Part shown: positions 15,542-23,103 of the stretch, piece after piece | Layout: every line of letters starts with the position of its first letter | Numbering within the stretch: position 1 is the stretch's first letter | Source of the DNA: Maribacter zhoushanensis | GTDB taxonomy: Bacteria > Bacteroidota > Bacteroidia > Flavobacteriales > Flavobacteriaceae | Assembly (NCBI RefSeq): GCF_029350975.1 | Contig: NZ_JARKMR010000002.1 | Coordinates: 1 to 64,000 of the forward strand | Reading direction: 5' to 3' | Length of the DNA stretch: 64,000 nucleotides | Notes under the pieces: generated by a model | What the model was told of the DNA's origin: nothing | The model's input: only the letters and a program-made list of their open reading frames with translations | The model's database searches: none | Position numbers and translations under genes: made by a program

Positions 15542-16246
15542 ATGATAAGTATAATAATACCGGCACATAACGAATTTAATAATTTACAACGGCTATTTAA
15601 GGTAGCCTGTTTTTTAGAACATGAAAAACTTATAGAAATTATTATTGCAGTATCTCCCGGTAATACTGATGATATTGAGTATTTAGATTGTAGCGAGAAA
15701 GTAAAATTATTGCGTTGTAAACAAAAAGGTAGGGCGGCTCAAATGAACGAAGCTTCTAAAATAGCGTTAGGTAATATATTTGTTTTTTTACATGCCGATG
15801 TAGTGCCACCTATTGGATTCATTGATGATATTTTAAATAGTTTACAGAATGGGTTTGATGCCGGGTTCTTTTCATACAAGTTTGATAAAGATGCATGGTA
15901 CTTACGCATAAACGCAGCGTTTACTGCTAAAGACGGGTTATTTACCGGTGGTGGTGATCAATGTCTCTTTATAAAAAGAGAAGCCTTTAATCAATTAGGA
16001 AAGTTTGATGAAGAGCAAGTTCTAATGGAGGATTTTGAGTTTTTCCGTCGGATGAAAAAGGACAATATCCCTTATACAATCGTTAAAAATGACTTGATAG
16101 TTTCTGCTCGCAAATATGAGTCTAACTCTTATTTGCGTGTAAACCTTTCTAACTTTCTTTTGGTGGTACTTTTTAAATTTGGCTATCCAGGCAAGAAACT
16201 AAAAACGCTTCATAACAAATTGATACGTACCCCATATAATGGATGA
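15542..16246 (+). CDS. family 2 glycosyltransferase, TIGR04283 type
   Basis: A 234-residue GT-A glycosyltransferase: IIPAHNE at the nucleotide-binding start, LLRCKQKGRAAQMNEA, the metal-binding HADVVPP (variant DxD region), and GGGDQCLFIKREAFNQLGKFDE near the acceptor site. This combination belongs to the TIGR04283 group, named for co-occurrence with radical-SAM/selenodomain genes and assigned to arsenosugar biosynthesis. No arsenic methyltransferase or radical SAM gene is in the window, so that pathway is not confirmed here. It overlaps the following VOC gene by eight bases. Confidence 0.88.
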   Translation: MISIIIPAHNEFNNLQRLFKVACFLEHEKLIEIIIAVSPGNTDDIEYLDCSEKVKLLRCKQKGRAAQMNEASKIALGNIFVFLHADVVPPIGFIDDILNSLQNGFDAGFFSYKFDKDAWYLRINAAFTAKDGLFTGGGDQCLFIKREAFNQLGKFDEEQVLMEDFEFFRRMKKDNIPYTIVKNDLIVSARKYESNSYLRVNLSNFLLVVLFKFGYPGKKLKTLHNKLIRTPYNG

Positions 16247-17285
16247 GATTATAAACGGAATTCAACAAATTGGGATAGGAGTTCTCGATGTTAAAAATGT
16301 ATTCAACTGGTATAGAAAGCACTTAAATTTTGATATTTTGTTATTTGAAGATGAGGCGGTTGCCGCCTTGATGACAAAATATACTAATGGTAATGCAGAG
16401 AAACGTGAAGCCTATTTATCATTGAACATGACCGGCGGCGGAGGATTGGAAATTTGGCAATTTAAGGATAGGGTGCCTCAACCGCCAAGCAAAAGCATTC
16501 AATTTGGGGATTTAGGTATTTATGCCATGAAAATTAGATGTAAAAATCTGAATGAAATGCATACATATTTAAATAGTGTTGCGGTTATGCATCTTTCGGA
16601 TATCACCAAATCTAATGATACATATTTCTACTTTACCGATCCTTTTGGTAATAGGGTACAAATGGTTGAAGATCATTACATTTTTTGTAAAGAACCTTCA
16701 AGAAATGGGGGAGTACTAGGTGCCGTAATTGGCGTTAGTAATATAGAGACTTCAATCAAGTTTTATAGTACAATGCTAGGGTATACGGTGATAGCTTATG
16801 ATAATGTTGAAACACTAGAAAAATATAATACCAGTGAAAAATATAGAAGGGTAATTCTCTCGCAAGAACGAACATCTGTTGGCGGGTTCGGAGACCTTCT
16901 AGGACCTACACAATTAGAACTAATTCAGGTTTTGGATAGAACTACCGTAAAGATATTTGAAAATAGATTGTGGGGAGATTTAGGGTATATTCATCTTTGC
17001 TTTGATGTTTCTGGTATGGGGTCAATTAGAGAAAAAGCAAAACAGCAAAACTATCCTTTTACGGTAGACAGCGCCAATAGTTTTGATATGGGCGATGCCG
17101 CAGGTCATTTTAGTTATATGGAAGATCCTGATGGTACCTTAATAGAATTGGTAGAAACACATAAAGTTCCTATACTTAAGTCCGTGGGATTGTACTTAAA
17201 CCTTAAAAAAAGGAATCCGCATAAAACTTTACCAAAATGGTTGGTTAAAAGTTTAAGACTACACCGCGTAAAAAAAGATAAATAA
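16239..17285 (+). CDS. VOC (glyoxalase-like) protein with two VOC domains
   Basis: A 348-residue protein with two vicinal-oxygen-chelate domains, about 5-150 and 158-315. The first shows QQIGIGVLDVKNVFNWY and FTDPFGNRVQMVEDH, the second IGVSNIETSIKFYSTMLGY and MEDPDGTLIELVETH, where His/Glu residues on the beta strands would hold a divalent metal. Such doublets occur in dioxygenases and in glyoxalase or resistance proteins; the substrate is unknown. A basic tail of about 30 residues follows the second domain. It is translationally coupled to the glycosyltransferase. Confidence 0.85.
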   Translation: MDEIINGIQQIGIGVLDVKNVFNWYRKHLNFDILLFEDEAVAALMTKYTNGNAEKREAYLSLNMTGGGGLEIWQFKDRVPQPPSKSIQFGDLGIYAMKIRCKNLNEMHTYLNSVAVMHLSDITKSNDTYFYFTDPFGNRVQMVEDHYIFCKEPSRNGGVLGAVIGVSNIETSIKFYSTMLGYTVIAYDNVETLEKYNTSEKYRRVILSQERTSVGGFGDLLGPTQLELIQVLDRTTVKIFENRLWGDLGYIHLCFDVSGMGSIREKAKQQNYPFTVDSANSFDMGDAAGHFSYMEDPDGTLIELVETHKVPILKSVGLYLNLKKRNPHKTLPKWLVKSLRLHRVKKDK

Positions 17286-17303
17286 GTTAGAACAATATCT
17301 GTT

Positions 17304-17486
17304 TTAACTTTTACCGGTATTTCTAATTAATCCTATTCCAGAGAAGAAAAATATAGCGCCTAATACACCAAAAACGATAAGCTGTTTTGTAGTACCAGTA
17401 CTATTTCCAAATAATATAGCAGTATAAACAAGTCCGCCAATACCTAACAAGGTTAAAACGGTTCCAAAAAGTTTCTTTAAATCCAT
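17304..17486 (-). CDS. small two-helix membrane protein
   Basis: A 60-residue protein with two hydrophobic helices (about 7-25 and 36-53) connected by GNSTGTTKQ and a basic end. It resembles many short flavobacterial inner-membrane proteins of unknown role. It lies beyond a strong terminator from the anti-sigma gene and is convergent with the VOC gene, 18 bases apart. Confidence 0.65.
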   Translation of the reverse strand: MDLKKLFGTVLTLLGIGGLVYTAILFGNSTGTTKQLIVFGVLGAIFFFSGIGLIRNTGKS

Positions 17487-17507
17487 GGCGGAAAAATAAT
17501 AAAAAAA

Positions 17508-17533
17508 TTGGGCAGTTTTTTAAAACTGCCCAA
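17508..17533 (-). terminator. terminator after the anti-sigma gene
   Basis: TTGGGCAGTTTT (17508-17519) and AAAACTGCCCAA (17522-17533) form a perfect twelve-base stem; on the minus strand TTTTTTT follows. Confidence 0.9.
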
Positions 17534-17548
17534 TTATACTTTAATTCT

Positions 17549-18343
17549 TTACGAAGCCAGTACTACACCAAGTGTATATAGTTGCTCTAATGTTGGTGAT
17601 TCACTACCACCAGCAGGTTCTAAGGTAATACCGAATGCTTCAGATTCGTTCGGGTTGTTCAAAGCAAATACTTTATTTTCATCCGTAGCAAAATCTTCTA
17701 GCAGACCCATACTAGTAGGTGTTAGCGGTGATAGTTTAAGAGACCATACTTGGTAAACAAAACCATCTGGTGGTTCAGGTAATCCTTTGGCATCTATAAA
17801 TACCTTTTGATCTTCCTTGTTCCAATACGCTTTCGCGTATGACGTAGGTGACACTTCTTGCCCGCCCAATGCAATCACACTAATGTTTTGGTCGCGCAAC
17901 GTATTCAATAAATCTTGAGTCTGTTCCAAAGAGGAGTCCGTGTCTGCAATTTGTTGTTCTAAATCAATATTTTGCTTTTCAACGACTTCAATATCAGACT
18001 TTAAATCTTGATTCTGCTGATACATCCAGAAAAGCCCAACAGCCAATAGAACAGATGCCGCCCAACCAATGTATGATAAGAATGGCGAACTACGTTTTTC
18101 GTTAATATCTACAACTTTAACGTCACCATTAATTCTATTCATCAATGCATTAAACGAATAGTTATAACCTGGCGATGCTTTTTGCGACAACTCTAAAACA
18201 GCTGCTTCAATTGCTTCTATTTCTTTTTGAATTTGCGGATATTCTTTAGCATAGTTGGCAATTTCAAGATTTTCTTTTTCTGAAAGTGTACCAGCTATAT
18301 AAAGCTCCAAAATCCCTGATGCTATGTATTTTTCTACATCCAT
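17549..18343 (-). CDS. anti-sigma factor, RskA-like
   Basis: A 264-residue single-span protein. The N-terminal about 90 residues form a zinc-free anti-sigma domain (DVEKYIASGILELYIAGTLS, an AT-rich helical bundle), a transmembrane helix follows at about 106-124 (IGWAASVLLAVGLFWMY), then a coiled coil (NQDLKSDIEVVEKQNIDLEQ) and a periplasmic RskA-like domain with WNKEDQKVFIDAKGLPEP and YQVWSLKLSPLTP. It would hold the ECF sigma factor encoded one base upstream until a periplasmic signal triggers its release. It ends at a strong terminator. Confidence 0.9.
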   Translation of the reverse strand: MDVEKYIASGILELYIAGTLSEKENLEIANYAKEYPQIQKEIEAIEAAVLELSQKASPGYNYSFNALMNRINGDVKVVDINEKRSSPFLSYIGWAASVLLAVGLFWMYQQNQDLKSDIEVVEKQNIDLEQQIADTDSSLEQTQDLLNTLRDQNISVIALGGQEVSPTSYAKAYWNKEDQKVFIDAKGLPEPPDGFVYQVWSLKLSPLTPTSMGLLEDFATDENKVFALNNPNESEAFGITLEPAGGSESPTLEQLYTLGVVLAS

Positions 18344-18344
18344 A

Positions 18345-18881
18345 CTATTTTACGGCCATATTTTCCCTTAATTGGGAAATGCAACTTCTATTTCTTGTTT
18401 TTACAGTACCGATCGGAATTTCCAATTCTTCGGCAGCATCTTTTTGAGTGTATCCTCTAAAGTATAACAGTTCAATGATCTGAACACATTTTTCCTTTAA
18501 ATTTTTAACGAGGGTTCTTACTCCTTTGGTGTCTACGTTGGTAGTTTCTTCCTCTTGCTTGTTCTGTAAAATATTTACGAAGTAATCTGCACTAAGGTTC
18601 TTTTTTTCATTTTTATACGACCTACTGCGTATTTCATCGATAGCCGCATTACGTGCAATATTTAGGACCCATGTAAAAAATCGACCTTTAGAGGAATTAT
18701 AGCTATGGCAATTGTTCCATATTTTAACAAATACATCTTGACAAATTTCTTGCGAACGTGCATCGTTCTTAACGATAGTGTTTATTACACCACATATATT
18801 ATCGCTATACATGCCATATAGCTTTTCAAAAGCCGAGGGGTCTTTCTTTTTAAACTGATCAACCAACTGGTCTAGTTGCAT
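18345..18881 (-). CDS. ECF RNA polymerase sigma factor (SigK-like)
   Basis: A 178-residue ECF sigma factor with region 2 (DPSAFEKLYGMY, EICQDVFVKIWNNCHSY, FFTWVLNIARNAAIDEIRS) and region 4 (CVQIIELLYFRGYTQKDAAEELEIPIGTVKTR). Pairing with a membrane RskA-like anti-sigma places it in the SigK/SigL group that answers envelope or oxidative stress. The gene ends one base before its anti-sigma gene. No obvious ECF-type promoter is visible in the 74 bases upstream, which hold the terminator of the SOD gene. Confidence 0.93.
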   Translation of the reverse strand: MQLDQLVDQFKKKDPSAFEKLYGMYSDNICGVINTIVKNDARSQEICQDVFVKIWNNCHSYNSSKGRFFTWVLNIARNAAIDEIRSRSYKNEKKNLSADYFVNILQNKQEEETTNVDTKGVRTLVKNLKEKCVQIIELLYFRGYTQKDAAEELEIPIGTVKTRNRSCISQLRENMAVK

Positions 18882-18911
18882 AAGTAAATTTTAAAATCGG
18901 TTAAAAATAAA

Positions 18912-18936
18912 AAAAGCTGTTTCAAGAACAGCTTTT
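18912..18936 (-). terminator. terminator after the SOD gene
   Basis: AAAAGCTGTT (18912-18921) and AACAGCTTTT (18927-18936) form a ten-base stem with a five-base loop; on the minus strand the stem runs into a T-rich tail. Confidence 0.75.
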
Positions 18937-18955
18937 ATTCATAACATTATTAACT

Positions 18956-19558
18956 CTATTCAATAATACCTGCACAACTAACACGTGCACCAGCGGCACC
19001 ACTAGGCTGTGAAGTATAGTCATCCACACCTTGGTGAACAATTACACCTTTACCTAAAATATTCTTGTTTTCATCATCACAGCCAATACACCATTCTTCT
19101 GTTTCAAATTCAACTTTTGCATTACCATCTGCATCAGCGGTAAAGTTTCCAATATCCCCTTTGTGGTACCCTTCAGAGGCACCCCATTTACCATGTGGTT
19201 CATTGGTTGGGTTCCAATGCCCTCCCGCAGAAGATCCATCTGCTGCAGTACAATCCGCTGTTTGGTGAATATGAATAGCATGCTCGCCTTCAGACAAACC
19301 AGATAGCATAGCTACCATTTCTACCTCGTCATCATCTTGGGTAAATGTTACTTCACCCTTTACATTACTATCACTTTTAGGTTCAAGCATAAATTTCACA
19401 ACAGTTTCGTCGTCATTCATTTCTGCCTTGGCTTCATCCATTAATTCTTCAACTTCTTCTTTGGCTTCAGAAGCCTCTTTTTTAACCTCTTTACAACTAA
19501 AGGCAACTAATAGTACCAATAGCGTTAATTCAATTTTAAATATTTTCATTTTGCTCAT
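18956..19558 (-). CDS. Cu,Zn superoxide dismutase lipoprotein
   Basis: A 200-residue lipoprotein (lipobox ending at C22) with a short acidic helical linker and a Cu,Zn-SOD domain from about residue 53. Copper ligands H96 and H98 (HAIHIHQ), the bridging H114 (GGHWNP), H175 (VIVHQGVDDY) and zinc ligands H122, H132 and D135 are all present, as are the C103-C195 disulfide pair and R192 at the active-site rim. It would convert periplasmic or surface superoxide to peroxide and oxygen. Odd is an insertion carrying a CxxC pair (C157, C160) just before the H175 strand. Start may be MSKMK or the methionine at 19549. Confidence 0.93.
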   Translation of the reverse strand: MSKMKIFKIELTLLVLLVAFSCKEVKKEASEAKEEVEELMDEAKAEMNDDETVVKFMLEPKSDSNVKGEVTFTQDDDEVEMVAMLSGLSEGEHAIHIHQTADCTAADGSSAGGHWNPTNEPHGKWGASEGYHKGDIGNFTADADGNAKVEFETEEWCIGCDDENKNILGKGVIVHQGVDDYTSQPSGAAGARVSCAGIIE

Positions 19559-19651
19559 TTTTTATTTTGAGATGTTAAATTATTATATAAATCAATCACA
19601 GTCAAATGTTTACATGATATGAGCAATCCTTTTTTTCTTTAAAGGCAAAAA

Positions 19652-19681
19652 AAAAGGAGGAGCTCTTGGGCTCCTCCTTTT
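19652..19681 (-). terminator. terminator after the YceI gene
   Basis: AAAAGGAGGAGC (19652-19663) and GCTCCTCCTTTT (19670-19681) form a perfect twelve-base stem; nine T residues follow on the minus strand. Confidence 0.92.
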
Positions 19682-19702
19682 ATAAAGTAAAAATTAATCT
19701 TT

Positions 19703-20335
19703 TTATTTTGTCAATAGCACCTCTGCTTTAACGGCAACCTCGCTCCATGTTTTACTAACACCATCTTTACCGGTATGTAAAATTTCACAAGCTTTGTTTA
19801 TAGAAGCAACGGCATCCATAGCATTCCAGTTTGCTAAATCCATTGTACCTGTAAATGTAATTTTATCACCGTTCATTTCGTATGCAAGCGGAATGTTCTG
19901 TGTTTCTCCGTTCAAGGTAACATCAATAGAGCTTTTGTCTCCGTCAGCTTTAAAAACACCAGAGATCAATTCAGTATCCTTCAGTACGCCAAAGAAAAAT
20001 TCCAATAATTTAGGGTCTCTTGTTCCCGTTGGGTCGTTAGTGAATAAGCTACTAACAGGTATACTAAACTCAGTTCCGTTTAAAGTTTCCATAGCAGTTG
20101 CACCGCTATTGGTTTTTGTAAAGTTTATCTTTTTGAACATTCCGCCAACAGGTACCTTATCTGTTGTCTTGTAAGCGGTAAAACTTACTTTTGTTGAATC
20201 TTGTACTAAGCTGAACATTTCAGTTGCTTCGCTTGTAGCTTCAACGCTTTTAGATTCTTCACTTTTCTTAGCGTCTTTACAACTTGCAAAAACAATTAAA
20301 AGTGCACTAGCGAATGTAAGTGCTATTTTTTTCAT
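19703..20335 (-). CDS. YceI-like lipoprotein
   Basis: A 210-residue lipoprotein (lipobox FASC, C19) with a Ser/Glu-rich linker and a YceI-like lipocalin barrel: DSTKVSFTAYKTTDKVPVGGMFKKI, ISGVFKADGDKSSIDVTLNG, and a C-terminal WNAMDAVASINKAC segment. YceI proteins bind isoprenoid or other amphiphilic molecules in the periplasm. It is the last gene of the run from the BNR protein (26340) to a strong terminator, 28 bases after the DUF2490 gene. Confidence 0.8.
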   Translation of the reverse strand: MKKIALTFASALLIVFASCKDAKKSEESKSVEATSEATEMFSLVQDSTKVSFTAYKTTDKVPVGGMFKKINFTKTNSGATAMETLNGTEFSIPVSSLFTNDPTGTRDPKLLEFFFGVLKDTELISGVFKADGDKSSIDVTLNGETQNIPLAYEMNGDKITFTGTMDLANWNAMDAVASINKACEILHTGKDGVSKTWSEVAVKAEVLLTK

Positions 20336-20363
20336 GATAATGTGTTTTAATTATAGTATAAAT

Positions 20364-21089
20364 TTACTTCTTCTTTTTAAAAATGCCACGCAAATCAGTA
20401 TTATAAAATAAGCCTACTTGAAAACGATCAAAATTAGTTTCACTAAAATGATTTTTTAAATACCCAAATTGCATACTTAAATCTTCGGTAACATTCACTC
20501 CCAACGCTGTGTATGCTCGGTTTTGACCAAAAGCATCGTCTTGTAGGTTAATGAAAATTTCATCATAAAAATTCAAGAAAAAAATATCGGTTAGGGGTAA
20601 GGTCATTTGAATTCTGTAGCGAGCTCGGTGTAACGTATTGCTGATACCAGTGGCATTGTTTTGAACAAAGCGCTGTTCTAAACGATAGCGATGCTCAAAC
20701 TTAAATTCCCATACTTTGTTCTTAAGAATGAACTGCTCAAAAATACGGTGCTCTGAAATTGAATTATTTTCAAAAATGGCATCATCACCTAGAATATCAA
20801 ATTCTCTAAAGGTAGGGTCGGTATCAATAAATCCGTAACCTAAAGTGGCAATTGCATTGGGGTTGATATGATAATTAACCCCGGTTCTCAATAACAATTG
20901 ATTAAAATTACTCGCCATTTCGTAGTATCTAAACTGAGCTTCAGTATGTATACTCCACTTATCAGCTATTTTATTAGTGCCAAAATACATGAACCAACTA
21001 CCAAAATCGTCTTCACCGGTAATTTCACTTTGTGCATTGGTTTGCGTAATTGTTGCTAATAATACCAGTAACGTAATAACTTTCTTCAT
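20364..21089 (-). CDS. DUF2490 family outer-membrane protein
   Basis: A 241-residue protein with a signal peptide (about 1-19, ending TNAQ) and a DUF2490 beta-barrel pattern: GSWFMYFGTNKIADKWSIHTEAQFRYYEM, LLRTGVNYHINPNAIATLGYGF, WEFKFEHRYRLEQRFV and a final strand FDRFQVGLFYNTDL. Alternating hydrophobic residues and many aromatic girdle residues fit an outer-membrane barrel. Function is unknown. It is eight bases downstream of the S9 peptidase gene, clearly the same operon. Confidence 0.85.
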   Translation of the reverse strand: MKKVITLLVLLATITQTNAQSEITGEDDFGSWFMYFGTNKIADKWSIHTEAQFRYYEMASNFNQLLLRTGVNYHINPNAIATLGYGFIDTDPTFREFDILGDDAIFENNSISEHRIFEQFILKNKVWEFKFEHRYRLEQRFVQNNATGISNTLHRARYRIQMTLPLTDIFFLNFYDEIFINLQDDAFGQNRAYTALGVNVTEDLSMQFGYLKNHFSETNFDRFQVGLFYNTDLRGIFKKKK

Positions 21090-21097
21090 TCTTAAAT

Positions 21098-23062
21098 TTA
21101 AGGTGTAACTCTAGTTTTAGATTTATTTTCATCCGCCTCGATCGGGGTGGCTTTATCTTTCTTTAAATACAAATCTAAAAAATCTAATACCCTGCTGTAT
21201 GCCTCTATTTGATTTTCTTTTTTGACAAAACCATGTCCTTCATCTTCAAACAGCACATATTCTACGGGAACTCCGTTCTTTTTTACACCTGCGACAATCT
21301 CATCAGATTCTACTTGTAGCACCCGTGGATCTTGTGAACCTTGTAAAACAATTAAGGGTTTGGTCACTTTATCAGTATGGAAAAGAGGTGATATTTCTTT
21401 TAAACGAACCGAGTCTGCACTATACGGGTCGCCAAGTTCTAAATAAAGAGCATCTTTAAAAGACTCCCACCATGGCGGTATACTCTTTAGTGTTCGTATC
21501 CAATTGGTAACGCCAAATAAATTTACCCCAACGGCAAATTCTTCTGGAGTATAGGTCAATGCGGCCATAGTCATATAACCACCGTAAGAACCACCAATAA
21601 TTCCTATTTTATTGGCATCTATTTCTGGTTGTGCCGCAAGCCAGTTTTTGCCTTCTACGCAATCTTTTAAATCTTTGTCACCATGGTTTAAATCGTCCAT
21701 TTGATAAAACGTTTTTCCATAACCACTGCTACCTCTATTATTTACTGCTAGTACGGCATAACCATGGTTGGTAAGGTATTGAATAAAAGAACTGAAATTT
21801 TGACGGCTTTGTCCGCCCGGTCCTCCGTGAACCCATACAAGTGCAGGTACTTTTGCATTGGCATTTGCTTGGTGCGGTTTGTAATAAATTGCAGGAATCT
21901 CTACTCCGTCAAAAGATTTGTAGCGAATAACTTCTGCAGCAACAAGATCCTCAGTTTTAATTTCAGGATTCAGTACATCTGTTAATTGCTTCTGCTCTTT
22001 AGTTTCTAAATTATAAACATATAAATTACTTGGCGTATGTGAGCCACCAGCATAAAAACGCATCCATTTTTCATCATTTGAAAAATCTACATTTGTTATT
22101 GCCATGGCATCAAAAGCCGGTAAATCAATGTTTTTCATAGTGGCAACATCCATTACCTCTATGGTATTTTTTGCATCTTCATTAATATAGGTAACCAAGT
22201 AGGTTCCGTTCTCGGTAAAATAGCTTCCTAAAATATCCCAGTCGCGTGAAATCACTTTATCGGTTTTACCCGTAGCAATATTATATTTCATCAAGTATGA
22301 AAACTCACTGCCTTCGTCTGTAGTGTAATAAAGTTCATCACCTGCAGGAGAAAAATCTTGACTGCTATTGGCACTTTGCGTTTTATTGATCTTGATTTTT
22401 TTCTTTGCAGAAAGGTCATACAGGAATAAGTCAGAATCATTTGTATTTAATGACTTTGTCAGGGTAAGGTATTTTTGATCTTTGCTAAGGTTGCCAATAT
22501 CATACCCATCTTCATTCTTGTAAACAAGTTTTGGTGAATAGTTAAGAAAATCCATCTGATAGAGATCCATGTATCTAGAATCTCTTTTGTTAGACGTAAA
22601 AAAGAAACTTTGTTTGTCTTCTGCCCAACCCTTAAAACTAGCCCTTGCACCCTTTGTAGGAGTAAGGTCTGTATGGCTTCCATTAAGGTTACGTACGTAA
22701 ATATGATAGATCTCATCGCCATTACCATCCATACTAAAAAGTATGCGCTCATCTCTAGGGAAATAAGAAATAGCAAAGATTGATGCACTGTCTGATTGCG
22801 TTATCGGTATTAACTCTCCGCCCTTTGTAGAAACGCTGTACATATTGTAAATGCCAGATCTATTGCTAGAGACCAATAATTTAGAATTATTATGATAAAA
22901 ACTACCACCAGAAATAGCTTCATTGTCCATCATTTGTTTAATAGAGTATTGATCAGGAATTTTAGAGATTTCCATCTCTTTTTGCTCTTCCTTAGGTTCT
23001 TCCTTTTTTTCGGTACAACTCCAAATAAGAGCTATGGCAAAACAAGCGAGTAGTTTTTTCAT
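21098..23062 (-). CDS. S9 family prolyl oligopeptidase-like lipoprotein
   Basis: A 654-residue lipoprotein (lipobox WSC, C16) with an N-terminal seven-bladed propeller of WD40/PD40-like repeats (about 50-380) and a C-terminal alpha/beta-hydrolase domain of the S9 family. VWVHGGPGGQSRQNF is the oxyanion region, GGSYGGY holds the nucleophilic serine (about S492), SQDPRVL the aspartate, and EDEGHGF the histidine. It would cleave short peptides, perhaps after proline or as an acylaminoacyl peptidase, at the cell envelope. It lies 41 bases after the BNR protein gene and precedes DUF2490. Confidence 0.92.
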   Translation of the reverse strand: MKKLLACFAIALIWSCTEKKEEPKEEQKEMEISKIPDQYSIKQMMDNEAISGGSFYHNNSKLLVSSNRSGIYNMYSVSTKGGELIPITQSDSASIFAISYFPRDERILFSMDGNGDEIYHIYVRNLNGSHTDLTPTKGARASFKGWAEDKQSFFFTSNKRDSRYMDLYQMDFLNYSPKLVYKNEDGYDIGNLSKDQKYLTLTKSLNTNDSDLFLYDLSAKKKIKINKTQSANSSQDFSPAGDELYYTTDEGSEFSYLMKYNIATGKTDKVISRDWDILGSYFTENGTYLVTYINEDAKNTIEVMDVATMKNIDLPAFDAMAITNVDFSNDEKWMRFYAGGSHTPSNLYVYNLETKEQKQLTDVLNPEIKTEDLVAAEVIRYKSFDGVEIPAIYYKPHQANANAKVPALVWVHGGPGGQSRQNFSSFIQYLTNHGYAVLAVNNRGSSGYGKTFYQMDDLNHGDKDLKDCVEGKNWLAAQPEIDANKIGIIGGSYGGYMTMAALTYTPEEFAVGVNLFGVTNWIRTLKSIPPWWESFKDALYLELGDPYSADSVRLKEISPLFHTDKVTKPLIVLQGSQDPRVLQVESDEIVAGVKKNGVPVEYVLFEDEGHGFVKKENQIEAYSRVLDFLDLYLKKDKATPIEADENKSKTRVTP

Positions 23063-23103
23063 AATAAATGGTTTTAAATGAGCATTCTTATATAGTACAA
23101 ATT

